Shown here: positions 1 through 8,491 of the stretch, in pieces
Layout: each line of letters starts with the position of its first letter
Position numbering within the stretch: the stretch's first letter is position 1
NCBI GenBank assembly: GCA_002422945.1
Contig: DITW01000040.1
Span: forward strand, 1-16,150
Source of the DNA: Sphingomonadales bacterium UBA6174
GTDB lineage: Bacteria > Pseudomonadota > Alphaproteobacteria > Sphingomonadales > Sphingomonadaceae
DNA: 16,150 nucleotides
Direction: 5' to 3'
Translations under genes and position numbers: made by a program
The notes under the pieces: generated by a model
The model's database searches: none
Told to the model about the DNA's origin: nothing
Seen by the model: only the letters and a program-made list of their open reading frames with translations

Positions 1-2
1 TC

Positions 3-3000
3 AAGTTCGCCGACCATGGCCCGACGATTGACCTGACGATCCGCACAACCAGCCTGGTCGTGGATGAATCGGTCGGCACGACGGGTTCGATCCTGAACGA
101 AGGCGGCGCGACCAATAATGACGAGACGACGACTGTCGCCACAAACGACATTGGTTTTGCCAAGGGCTTTTTGTTCGACGTCACCACCGCCAATGCGGGT
201 GCGGACGGACTTGGTTCGCAGGTCTACAGCCTCTCGCTCGGCAGCGCGGGCCTGTCCGGTCTGATGGACTCCGACACTAACCAGAATGTCTTGCTCACCC
301 TTGTGAACGGCGTGATTGAAGGTCGCACCGCGACCAGCAACGCGCTGGTGTTCACCTTGTCGATCAGCAGCACCTCGGGTGAAGTCTCCCTCACACAATT
401 CCGGGCGATTGAGCATAATGACAGCCTGAACCATGACGAAAACGGCGTAAGCGCAGCTGTCCTGCTGGCTAATGCAGTTTCGTTGAATGTGACGCTGACC
501 GACTTCGATGGCGACACCGCCTCCGATACGCTCGACATTTCTGGCCTGATCAAATTTGAAGACGATGGCCCTGCGGTGTTGAGCTCAACTGGCGCCTCGC
601 TGGTCAACAGCGGCACCTTCTCCGGCACTGGCGATTTCATATATGACATCGGTTCGGATTTCCGCGCTGCACCCAGCACCACCAATTCCGATTTCCAGTC
701 GGTGATCCTGTCTGGCACGATCAATGGCGCGACCATTACGCCGTCAACCCTGACCCGCGTGTCTGAAACATTAACAACTGCAGTGTTCAGCTTCTCCTTC
801 ACATATAGTGGTGGTTTGAACCAGACGTTGACCAACACCGGTACGATCACCTTCAACAAAGCGGATGGCAAATATACCGTCGATCTTGCCGATCAGTTGC
901 AGGGCACGATCTCCATCGGCACCACCAGCGCATCAAACAACATCAGCGGGTATGAACTGGGCACAAGCACCCCAGACAGCACCTCGCCGGTCGTCGCGGT
1001 CACGCAGGTGTTGGATGATGTGTTTATTCAGTTCCGGGGAGAGTCCGTTTCCGGTAGTAACAGCCTGCTAGCCTCCGCCAGAACCTCATACGGTGACAAT
1101 AGCGACGCTGGTGATACCAGCTTTGTTAACGGCGAAGTTTTGACAGGCAATTCTACATGGGTTTCGGTTTCCGGCGGCGCCAATGGCGTAGCGGGCGATA
1201 CGATCGGTAAGGGTGAAGTCCTGGATATGGACTTCTTTGTAGCTACACCGACAGGGCTGAATATCGAAACTACCGCCTCCACTCAGGCGACTGTGGATAA
1301 TGTATTCTTCAAGCTCGATGGTGTCGGCAGCAACGAAGACTTTATCGTTGTATTGAAATTGTATGATACCGTTACTCTTCAATACACCACCAAGGCTGTC
1401 ATCGTTAAAAATGAAGACATTTGGAAAGGTCCGGGCACAGGTCCGGAAATTTATAGCTCGGTCACACTCGACAATAATGATGGCTTGGTCATCATTGAAA
1501 GCAATGATTATAATACGGCAGGCAGCCATTATGTGATCGTTGGGATGCAGATCGTATCCGACAATGGCTCATTGACCGGAGATGCCATTAATCTCGACAA
1601 GACCATCGGTGCTACTAGCGCCTCAACTTTCGATGCCAATCTGTCCGATGACATCAACGACACCGGTTTCAAAGTGTCGGACATCGGGCTGGTGCAGATC
1701 AATGTCGCGCCTGCCACCGGTTCCTTGTCATTCAACGTCACTTTGGTCGATACGGATCTCGATACGACTTCTCAGACCTTGACTGCAACCGTCACCCCGA
1801 TCGCGCTCGACATGGATCATGATGGTCAGGTCAGCTATGTCGGCCTCGAAGCCGGTGTGCATTATGACTATGCCGGTGACGGTGTGGCCGAAAGCACGGC
1901 TTGGGTCGCCGGCAATGACGGCCTGCTCGCCCTGCTTAACGAAGACGGGTCTTACAAGATCAGCTTCGCGACCCATGAAGGTCAAACCGACCTTGAAGGT
2001 CTGGCACAGGTCTATGACAGCAATCAGGATGGCGTGCTCGATGCCAATGACGCGGCATTTGCCGGGTTCGGCGTGTGGCAGGATGCCAATCAGGATGGTG
2101 TTGTCAATGAAGGCGAATTCCAGAGCCTGACCGATGAGGGCATTGTCTCGCTCGATCTGGTGTCGGATGGCCAAGCATCGACCGCAGCGGATGGCGATGT
2201 CATCATCTTCGGGACCAGCAGCTACACCACGAATGGTGGCAACACCTATGATGTGGATGACGTCGGCTTCGTCACGGTCACCACGACCGCGACCAACGAC
2301 AATAATGAGCTGGAAAAGACCTCGATCAACGGCAGCATCTCGAATGCGCTGTTGGCTGCAAGCCTGATCGCCATGGTCGAAAGCGACGATAGCGATGCTC
2401 AGCCAGTCGCAGCCGACGATCAATCGACCGAGAAAACTTTGGTATCCTTGGACACGTCTTTCGCCCCGGCGGACGATGCGACCACCGATCAGCCAAGCGC
2501 GGATATCGATGGCAAGTTGCTGACCGGTCTCGATGTTTCGGCAGAACATGCCGAACCCCATGCACAGGTCTCGGACGCTGACGATCATCCGGCCCTTTCG
2601 GGTCTGGACGTTGCTGCCGACACGAATGCTGCGCCGGTCATCGCTGAATTGCTCAGCGACACCGACATCAGCCCGTCGATCTTCCACTTTGCGCAAAGCG
2701 TATCGATCGATGCGCCGAGCACGGTGGCGATCGAAGCGGTACTGGTGCAGCAGGCGGCAGCGCCGGCGCAGGTCAGCGAAGTGGTGGCCGATGCGTTGAG
2801 CGGTGGCACGGGTGAAGGCCCGAACATCGATCATGTGCTCGATCTGCTCACCGGTTCGACCGGACAGGCGGACGCCGGTGCGCTGCTGAGCAGCCTTGGC
2901 GGCGAAGCTGGGGCGATTGCCGACATGTTCGGCGGTGCGCACCTGAACTTTGCGGACACGATGGATCATCTCGCGATGACCCATCCGGACGCACACACCT

Positions 3001-3014
3001 CGGTCATGGGCTGA
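3..3014 (+). CDS. Giant repetitive type I secretion substrate (DUF5801/T1SS-143-like), C-terminal part only
   Basis: The frame is open from position 3, so the N-terminus is outside the window. About 1003 residues are visible, with no cysteine, acidic and rich in Thr/Ser/Asp/Gly, as is usual for RTX-like or adhesin substrates of type I secretion. Repeat units end in a DDGP-type motif: DHGPT near 12-26 and FEDDGPAV near 555-578. The last repeat unit runs to about 1800. A Ca-binding-like segment follows: DMDHDGQVSY (from 1809), DSNQDGVLDAND (from 2016) and DANQDGVVNEGEF (from 2082), all DxDxDG/EF-hand-like loops. From about 2390 the protein is Ala/Asp-rich and low in complexity. The C-terminus has no RTX nonapeptides and ends in a weakly hydrophobic, acidic tail, where an uncleaved secretion signal would lie. 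The exporter genes follow directly, which supports the role. Adhesin versus other secreted protein cannot be decided without the N-terminus. Confidence 0.85.
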   Translation, partial: KFADHGPTIDLTIRTTSLVVDESVGTTGSILNEGGATNNDETTTVATNDIGFAKGFLFDVTTANAGADGLGSQVYSLSLGSAGLSGLMDSDTNQNVLLTLVNGVIEGRTATSNALVFTLSISSTSGEVSLTQFRAIEHNDSLNHDENGVSAAVLLANAVSLNVTLTDFDGDTASDTLDISGLIKFEDDGPAVLSSTGASLVNSGTFSGTGDFIYDIGSDFRAAPSTTNSDFQSVILSGTINGATITPSTLTRVSETLTTAVFSFSFTYSGGLNQTLTNTGTITFNKADGKYTVDLADQLQGTISIGTTSASNNISGYELGTSTPDSTSPVVAVTQVLDDVFIQFRGESVSGSNSLLASARTSYGDNSDAGDTSFVNGEVLTGNSTWVSVSGGANGVAGDTIGKGEVLDMDFFVATPTGLNIETTASTQATVDNVFFKLDGVGSNEDFIVVLKLYDTVTLQYTTKAVIVKNEDIWKGPGTGPEIYSSVTLDNNDGLVIIESNDYNTAGSHYVIVGMQIVSDNGSLTGDAINLDKTIGATSASTFDANLSDDINDTGFKVSDIGLVQINVAPATGSLSFNVTLVDTDLDTTSQTLTATVTPIALDMDHDGQVSYVGLEAGVHYDYAGDGVAESTAWVAGNDGLLALLNEDGSYKISFATHEGQTDLEGLAQVYDSNQDGVLDANDAAFAGFGVWQDANQDGVVNEGEFQSLTDEGIVSLDLVSDGQASTAADGDVIIFGTSSYTTNGGNTYDVDDVGFVTVTTTATNDNNELEKTSINGSISNALLAASLIAMVESDDSDAQPVAADDQSTEKTLVSLDTSFAPADDATTDQPSADIDGKLLTGLDVSAEHAEPHAQVSDADDHPALSGLDVAADTNAAPVIAELLSDTDISPSIFHFAQSVSIDAPSTVAIEAVLVQQAAAPAQVSEVVADALSGGTGEGPNIDHVLDLLTGSTGQADAGALLSSLGGEAGAIADMFGGAHLNFADTMDHLAMTHPDAHTSVMG

Positions 3015-3052
3015 TCGCGGCGAGTTCAGAATATATTTAACGGAGGGAAATA

Positions 3053-3775
3053 ATGACAGCCTATAAACTAGCCCTGAAGGGCCTTGCATTAACCATGTGC
3101 CTGGGCGGGATTGCCCCGGCGCATGCGGCTGCTCCATCCCCGCTGATGCAATTGGGCATGCGCGATCTGCGTGCCGAATTGGACCGTCGCTATAATGACG
3201 CGGTGCAAGCCGCACAGGCAACGGAAACCTTGCGCGCGAACACGCCCCGCTACATCTGGGCGAACGAGGCAAAGGCACAATGCGGCATTGCCATCGGCTT
3301 TACCAAAGCGGGTGAAAAAGACGAGCCGAGCATCAGCAAATGCGACGATTTCGCCGCACGTCTGGCGGCTCCCGCTCCGGCACCGGCTGCGCCCGTCGAA
3401 GCCCCTGCACCGGTCGTCGCGCAGTGCGAAGCGTCGCCGATCATGGAATTGTTCTTCAACTGGGACGAAGATGTGCCCCCGGCGGATGCCAGCGCCTTGC
3501 TGGCGCCATTCGTGCAGGCCCGCCCGAATTGCGGCTGGACGTCGTTCACGGTCACCGGCCATACCGATACATCGGGACCGAACGCCTATAATGACGGTCT
3601 GTCGATGCGTCGCGCCAACAATGTTGCTGCCATCCTGCAATCGCTTGGCCTGTCCGCAGGTGAGATGACGATTTCGGGCACAGGGGAAGCCGGACTGAAG
3701 CTCGAAACGGCTGACGGTGTGCGCGAACCGGCCAACCGGCGCGTGGAAATCATCGCCGTCCAGCCTGGTAATTGA
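3053..3775 (+). CDS. Periplasmic OmpA-family peptidoglycan-binding protein
   Basis: 240 residues. The start is fixed by GGAGGG at 3042-3047, five nt upstream. Residues 1-26 form a signal peptide with a likely cut after AHA. There is no lipobox, so it is probably soluble and periplasmic rather than a lipoprotein. Residues 30-105 are a charged, partly helical segment, 106-122 an Ala/Pro linker, and 125-237 an OmpA-like domain. Motifs are TGHTDTSG (168-175), RRANNV (186-191) and NRRVEI (228-233). D172 and R187 occupy the positions of the E. coli OmpA residues D271 and R286 that hold the diaminopimelate of peptidoglycan. Mature cysteines 77, 97, 125 and 160 could form two disulfides. There is no OmpA N-terminal beta-barrel. 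The gene lies 38 nt after the giant substrate gene and just ahead of the TolC-family gene, so a role in anchoring or positioning the secretion channel at the cell wall is inferred. Confidence 0.88.
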   Translation: MTAYKLALKGLALTMCLGGIAPAHAAAPSPLMQLGMRDLRAELDRRYNDAVQAAQATETLRANTPRYIWANEAKAQCGIAIGFTKAGEKDEPSISKCDDFAARLAAPAPAPAAPVEAPAPVVAQCEASPIMELFFNWDEDVPPADASALLAPFVQARPNCGWTSFTVTGHTDTSGPNAYNDGLSMRRANNVAAILQSLGLSAGEMTISGTGEAGLKLETADGVREPANRRVEIIAVQPGN

Positions 3776-3776
3776 T

Positions 3777-3784
3777 GGGGAGAG
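3777..3784 (+). promoter_or_regulatory. Ribosome binding site of the TolC-family gene
   Basis: GGGGAGAG lies just after the OmpA-family stop and 5 nt before ATG at 3790. It favours the start at 3790 over the in-frame TTG (3772) and ATG (3775), which have no spaced Shine-Dalgarno sequence and would put charged residues before the signal peptide. Confidence 0.7.
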
Positions 3785-3789
3785 CGACA

Positions 3790-5190
3790 ATGACGAATTT
3801 CAAGAAACTTTTGCTCACGAGCGCAGCGCTCGTCGGCATCACTGGCGTCGCTGGCTTCGCATCGGCGGAAACGGTAACCCTGCGCGATGCCATGGCCATC
3901 GCCATCGATTCCCATCCGGAAATCAATCAGGCGATCCAGAACAAGGAAGCGATCGAATTCGAACGCGAACAGGCCCAGGGCCTGTTCCTGCCACGCATTT
4001 CGGTCGAAGGTTCGGCGGGCGTGCGTCGCCTCGAAAACCCGAGCCGCCGTGCCCTTGGCATTGACGATGACACGCTGAACCCGCTGGAAGCCAGCATCCG
4101 TGGCGAACAGATCATCTTCGACTCCGGCAATCGCTCCAATGAATTGAAGCGTCAGGCTGCCCGCACCGATGGCGCCGCCAATCGCATCGAGGAACGCTCG
4201 GAATTCATCGCGTTGCAGGTGGCCCGCCAGTATCTCGACTATCTGTTGCAGCAGCGCATCGTCGCCGCTTCCGCTGACAATGTGACCTTCCATGAAAAGC
4301 TTGCCGGCGATCTGTCGGAAGGCGTCCGCCAAGGTTCCATCAGCATTGCCGACCAGCAACAGGCGGAAGAACGCCTTCAATCCGCCCGCGCCCGTTTGAC
4401 GGAAGCGCGTGAAGAGCTGACCAACACGGCGATCTCGGTCCGCACGCTGACCGGCCTCGACATTGACGAAGCTGCGATCCTGCCGGAATCGCTGCGCGCC
4501 AAGCTCCCCGCCGACCTGACCGATGCGATCGAACAGACCCGCATCAAAAATCCGAAGGTCCGTGAAGCACAGGCCGATCTGGATGCGGCCTATGCGATGA
4601 TCGGCAAGGCAAAGGCCGATCTCGGCCCGACGCTCTCGCTTGAAGGTCAGGCGCGTCATGGCGATGAAGTCGACGGCGTTCGTGGCAAGACCACCGACCT
4701 GCAGGCCCGCATCGTGGCTCGCTGGCTGGTATTCGATGGCGGCATCAATCGCGCCAAGGTGCAGGAAATGGTCCGTCGCGCCAGCGAAGCCCGTTTCCGC
4801 CTCCATCAGGTGTCGCGCGAAGCGGAAGAAGATGTCCGTCGCTCGTGGAACGTATGGATTAACCAAGGAAAGCTGGTTAACGAGCTTGACCAGCAGAGCA
4901 AGGTCGCCGATGACCTGCTGATGTCTTATCGCGAGCAGTTCAACGTCGGCCGCCGGTCGTTGTTGGACGTTCTCGACGCACAGAACACGCGCTACAATGT
5001 GCAGGTTCGCGCCGAGACAGCGCGTTTCGCAAATCAGTTTGCGGAATATAAGATCCTCGCGGCAGAGAATGCTCTGTTGCAGGCTGTAGAGCTTAACGCC
5101 CCTGCTTCGGCCAAGGCTGAAGCGCGTACCCGCTTTCATGTCGGCCCGACGCCACCTGCTGAAACCATGCGCCGTCGCTACGCCGATTAA
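3790..5190 (+). CDS. TolC-family outer membrane channel of the type I secretion system
   Basis: 466 residues from ATG 3790, about the usual TolC-family length. The signal peptide covers residues 1-26 (MTNFKKLLLTSAALVG... ending ASA before ETVTL). The rest shows the duplicated outer membrane efflux protein fold. Each half has the strand motif with FD-S/G-G: FDSGNRSNE from residue 110 and FDGGINRAK from residue 315. Long Ala/Glu/Arg-rich helices lie between them, and the family motif NVGRRSLLDVLDAQN starts at residue 385. A trimer would form the outer membrane barrel and periplasmic tunnel that receives substrate from the ABC/HlyD inner membrane complex. The C-terminal 25 residues are basic and Pro/Arg-rich and look like a non-conserved tail. 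The gene lies 14 nt after the OmpA-family gene. The family is certain; use by this particular exporter is inferred from the gene order. Confidence 0.93.
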   Translation: MTNFKKLLLTSAALVGITGVAGFASAETVTLRDAMAIAIDSHPEINQAIQNKEAIEFEREQAQGLFLPRISVEGSAGVRRLENPSRRALGIDDDTLNPLEASIRGEQIIFDSGNRSNELKRQAARTDGAANRIEERSEFIALQVARQYLDYLLQQRIVAASADNVTFHEKLAGDLSEGVRQGSISIADQQQAEERLQSARARLTEAREELTNTAISVRTLTGLDIDEAAILPESLRAKLPADLTDAIEQTRIKNPKVREAQADLDAAYAMIGKAKADLGPTLSLEGQARHGDEVDGVRGKTTDLQARIVARWLVFDGGINRAKVQEMVRRASEARFRLHQVSREAEEDVRRSWNVWINQGKLVNELDQQSKVADDLLMSYREQFNVGRRSLLDVLDAQNTRYNVQVRAETARFANQFAEYKILAAENALLQAVELNAPASAKAEARTRFHVGPTPPAETMRRRYAD

Positions 5191-5235
5191 AACTGTCGAG
5201 CTTGTGGCCGATCCCGCAAGCCGGGTGAGAACTGC

Positions 5236-5240
5236 AAGGA
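5236..5240 (+). promoter_or_regulatory. Ribosome binding site supporting a GTG start for the ABC exporter
   Basis: AAGGA ends 9 nt before GTG at 5250. No ATG lies near the beginning of this frame, and the encoded sequence begins MTFDDWLGQP, as expected for the start of the C39-like domain. GTG 5250 is therefore the likely start. Confidence 0.6.
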
Positions 5241-5249
5241 ATACAGATA

Positions 5250-7391
5250 GTGACTTTTGACGATTGGCTAGGGCAGCCCCGGGTTGCGGACGACGTTCTC
5301 GAATGCGTCCGCATCCTCGCGGCAGCCCACGACCGGCCCTCGTCCTCTGCCGCAGTCAAGGCCGGCATGGCGCTTGACGAAGCAGGGCGGATGCCGTTCC
5401 ACCAAGCGGAAACGGCACTTGAAAATGTCGGTCTGCGCGCGGAGCCGGTGCATCACCGGCTCCGCCGTTGGCCATCACGCGAACTGCCCTGCATCTTATC
5501 GCTGACCGGCAAGCGCGCCATAATTCTCCACGCCATCAATGACGGTGATTGCGAAATCACGATGCCGGGCGCGCCAGATCGCATCTGGGTGCCGATGGCG
5601 CATATCGAAGCCCAGCACACGGGCGAAGCAATCGTCGTCGATGTCGATCCCACGCGCGAACGCGAGGGCGAACGTCCGTGGAACAAGACCGCCCGCACCC
5701 ATTGGTTCTGGAGCGAAGTCTGGAAGATCCGCCGCTCTTTCCTGTTCGTGATGCTGGCCGCGTTGATCATCAACCTGTTGGCCTTCGCCTTGCCGCTGTT
5801 CACGATGAACGTCTATGACCGGATCATTCCGAACCGCGCCGCCACCAGCCTGTGGGTATTGGCGTTCGGGGTGCTGCTCGCGATTTCCATCGATCTCAAC
5901 CTGCGCCTCGCGCGGACAAGACTGGTCGATGAACTGGGGCGCAAGCTCGATAGCCGATTGTCGCAGCGCCTGTTCGAAAAAGTGATCAACCTGCCGCTGG
6001 CCGCGCGTCAGGGCAGCACTGGCGCACTCGCGCGCCGCGTGTCGGAATTTGAGCAGGTCCGCGACTTTTTCGCCTCCACCACGATTGTGCTGGCGGTCGA
6101 TATTTTGTTCCTGTTCCTGTTTGTCGGTCTGGTGATCGTGTTGGCCGGATGGCTGGCATTGGTGCCAATCATGGCGATCATCATCATGGGGGCGGCGGGT
6201 TTCACGTTACAACGCGCCATGGGTCAGGCCGCACTTGATGCGCAATCGGATTCAAGCTTGCAGCAGACGGTATTGATCGAAGCGATTGGCGGGCTGGAAA
6301 CGCTGAAGGCCTGCCATGCAGAAGGGCGGATGATGGGCCGCTGGCGGCGCTATGCAGACACCAGCGCACTGACGCAGGAACGCCTGCGCAAGCTGACCGC
6401 GACCGCCGTCAACCTGGCCTCTTATTGCCAGCAGGCGACGAGCGTGGCCTTGGTCATCGGCGGCTTTTACATGTTCTCCGCCGGGGAAATCTCGATGGGC
6501 GGGATCATCGCCATCGTGATGATCGCCGGTCGGTCATTGGCCCCGGTCGGGCAGCTTGCGTTCCTCATCACCCGTGGACGTCAGGCGTTCGTCACGCTCG
6601 ACAGCCTGCAAGTGCTGATGGACCAGCAAGACGAACGCAGCTTCGGCAGCCGTTCGGTCGTGCCGGAGGTCAAGCGCGGGGACATTCAATTGGAAGACCT
6701 CGCCTTCCGTTATCCGGAAGCCGCGCGGGATTCGCTGACCGGCATCAATCTCAAGATCACGCCGGGCGAACGCATCGGCATCATCGGCCGCGTCGCATCC
6801 GGCAAATCGACGCTGGGTCGTGTGCTGTGCGGCCTGTATCAGCCGACCGAGGGGACCTATTTGCTCGACGGCCTCGATAGCCGCCAGCACAACCCGCACA
6901 ATATGCGCCGCGCGCTGCGTTTCGTCGGGCAGGATGCGGAATTGTTCAGCGGCACGATCCGCGAGAATCTGATGCTCGGCACCGTCACCCCGACGGATGA
7001 GCGCCTGATCGAAGTGATCGCGGAATCCGGCGCCGATGCCTTTATCGGACGCGATGCAGCAGGCTTTGACATGCACATCGGCGAACGCGGTTCGCGCCTG
7101 TCCGGGGGGCAACGCAGCTTCATGGTGATGGCGCGCGCGTTGATCGATCCGTGCCAATTGCTGTTCCTCGATGAACCGACCGGCGCAATGGACACGATGA
7201 CCGAGAAGATGTTCATCGAGCGCCTGACCAAGGCAATCAAGCCAGATCAGACGTTGATCGTCTGCACCCATCGCAACGCCCTGTTGTCGATTGTTGACCG
7301 TCTGATCGTGGTCGATCAGGGCCGAATCATCGCCGATGGCCCGCGTGACAAGATTCTAGGCAACCTCGCCGCCACTGCGTCGGGAGCATGA
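5250..7391 (+). CDS. Type I secretion permease/ATPase (LapB-like, C39-like domain)
   Basis: 713 residues, the full length for a PrtD/HlyB/LapB-type exporter. Residues 1-140 resemble a C39 peptidase-like domain, but the Asp-Cys-Gly catalytic motif is absent. Substrate is therefore probably recognised without cleavage of a leader, as for HlyB or LapB. Membrane segments fall at about 162-184, 196-216, 272-320 and 391-435. The nucleotide-binding domain has Walker A GRVASGKST at 513-521, signature LSGGQ at 617-621, Walker B LLFLDEPTG with D641 and E642, and an H-loop His at 674. The fourth Walker A position is Ala rather than the usual Gly, while the essential Lys-Ser is kept. A dimer in the inner membrane would export the giant upstream protein. 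The gene starts 59 nt after the TolC gene, and its stop overlaps the start of the next gene (ATGA). Confidence 0.95.
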   Translation: MTFDDWLGQPRVADDVLECVRILAAAHDRPSSSAAVKAGMALDEAGRMPFHQAETALENVGLRAEPVHHRLRRWPSRELPCILSLTGKRAIILHAINDGDCEITMPGAPDRIWVPMAHIEAQHTGEAIVVDVDPTREREGERPWNKTARTHWFWSEVWKIRRSFLFVMLAALIINLLAFALPLFTMNVYDRIIPNRAATSLWVLAFGVLLAISIDLNLRLARTRLVDELGRKLDSRLSQRLFEKVINLPLAARQGSTGALARRVSEFEQVRDFFASTTIVLAVDILFLFLFVGLVIVLAGWLALVPIMAIIIMGAAGFTLQRAMGQAALDAQSDSSLQQTVLIEAIGGLETLKACHAEGRMMGRWRRYADTSALTQERLRKLTATAVNLASYCQQATSVALVIGGFYMFSAGEISMGGIIAIVMIAGRSLAPVGQLAFLITRGRQAFVTLDSLQVLMDQQDERSFGSRSVVPEVKRGDIQLEDLAFRYPEAARDSLTGINLKITPGERIGIIGRVASGKSTLGRVLCGLYQPTEGTYLLDGLDSRQHNPHNMRRALRFVGQDAELFSGTIRENLMLGTVTPTDERLIEVIAESGADAFIGRDAAGFDMHIGERGSRLSGGQRSFMVMARALIDPCQLLFLDEPTGAMDTMTEKMFIERLTKAIKPDQTLIVCTHRNALLSIVDRLIVVDQGRIIADGPRDKILGNLAATASGA

Positions 7392-8491
7392 CAATGACAA
7401 GCGCACCAATCGCTATCTCTACAGTCGCCGCCCCACCCATCATGTCTGCCCATCGCCGACATCGCCTGCATTATGCCGCCGCGTTGCTGGTTTGCGCTAT
7501 TGGCGGCAGCGCGCTGCTGATGCCGGAAGCGGGCTGGTCGCGCCTGTCGGAATTGTTCCATACGCCAAGCGCCGTCCCGGCAGATGACGCCCCGGTCGTG
7601 ATTTCCGAAGTCGAAAAGGAACAATTGATCTCGCTGACCCAAAGTGGCCTGCCACAGCCGATCATCAAGGGTGAAGACGCGATCAAGGTCAATGAGGCGA
7701 TCCCCTTTGCCGCCCAGCCGATCCGTGCCGCGCGCGCCTTTCAACTGGCCAGCATCGCCACGCCCAGCGCCAAGACCGCGCTCAAATGCATGACGCAGGC
7801 GATTTATTTCGAAGCCGGGTTTGAACCCGAACCGGGCCGACGCGCCGTTGCGCAGGTCGTGCTCAACCGCATGCGCCACCCCGCCTTTCCGAAATCGGTG
7901 TGCGGCGTGGTCTATGAAGGCGCGAACCAGCCCGTGTGCCAGTTCAGCTTCACCTGCGATGGATCGCTTGCCCATGCGCCGCAACCGGCGGCATGGCGCG
8001 CCGCCGAACGCATCGCGCGCGATGCCCTGCAAGGCCGGGTCGAAGCCTCGGTCGGCCTCGCCACCCATTATCACGCCAATTATGTCTCGCCTTATTGGGC
8101 GCCGCGTTTGACCAAGCTCGCCCAGATCGCGACGCATATATTCTATCGCTGGCCCGGTGGCTGGGGCACGCCAGCGGCATTCAATGGCCGTTATGCCGGG
8201 ATGGAAGCGATCCCGGCGCTGCTGCCCCGCGATGCACTGCCCATGCTGGCAACCACCGACGACCAGACAGAGGCATTGGCCAAGGCGACCTTGCCCGCCA
8301 ATCTCGTTCCCATCCGCCACGCCGCCAATGATATCGGCGGGCGGCTTGATATCAGCAAGGGCTGGAAATTGAACATCCCCTCACCTACCGACGCCAGCAG
8401 GACAGCCACGGCCCTCACCTCTCGCCAACAGGCAGTGCGCATTGTGGCTGCAACCGCGACCACCGCCGTCAATGAGGGTGAGGGTCTATGA
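7388..8491 (+). CDS. Membrane-anchored SleB-type cell wall hydrolase inside the secretion operon
   Basis: 367 residues from ATG 7388, which overlaps the ABC gene stop by 4 nt. ATG 7394 is in frame and has GGGAG (7382-7386) at a better 7-nt spacing, so the true start may be two codons later. Residues 29-46 form one membrane segment after a short basic N-terminus, which puts the rest in the periplasm. Residues 133-255 match the Hydrolase_2 (SleB/CwlJ) family: CMTQAIYFEAGFE with the likely catalytic Glu142, AVAQVVLNRM, the FPKSVCGVVYEG segment, CQFSFTCDG, and HYHANYVSPYW. Members cut peptidoglycan glycan strands as lytic transglycosylase-like enzymes. Cysteines 134, 172, 184 and 190 in the domain could form disulfides. 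The C-terminal 100 residues are low in complexity. Between the ABC and HlyD genes it probably opens the wall locally for the secretion channel. Family confidence is high; the role is inferred. Confidence 0.9.
   Translation: MTMTSAPIAISTVAAPPIMSAHRRHRLHYAAALLVCAIGGSALLMPEAGWSRLSELFHTPSAVPADDAPVVISEVEKEQLISLTQSGLPQPIIKGEDAIKVNEAIPFAAQPIRAARAFQLASIATPSAKTALKCMTQAIYFEAGFEPEPGRRAVAQVVLNRMRHPAFPKSVCGVVYEGANQPVCQFSFTCDGSLAHAPQPAAWRAAERIARDALQGRVEASVGLATHYHANYVSPYWAPRLTKLAQIATHIFYRWPGGWGTPAAFNGRYAGMEAIPALLPRDALPMLATTDDQTEALAKATLPANLVPIRHAANDIGGRLDISKGWKLNIPSPTDASRTATALTSRQQAVRIVAATATTAVNEGEGL

Noticed and set aside
1728..3278. Long - strand reading frame of 516 codons opposite the giant secreted protein
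   Set aside because: It is antisense to a clearly real gene, rich in Arg/His and low-complexity, as expected for the shadow of GC-rich coding DNA.
3586..5139. Long - strand reading frame of 517 codons opposite the TolC-family gene
   Set aside because: The + strand protein has a signal peptide and complete TolC-family motifs; the antisense frame shows none.
5250..5670. Active C39 peptidase in the exporter that would cut a double-glycine leader
   Set aside because: The domain lacks the Asp-Cys-Gly motif; Cys20 is not in the right context. It is most likely a substrate-binding, inactive domain.
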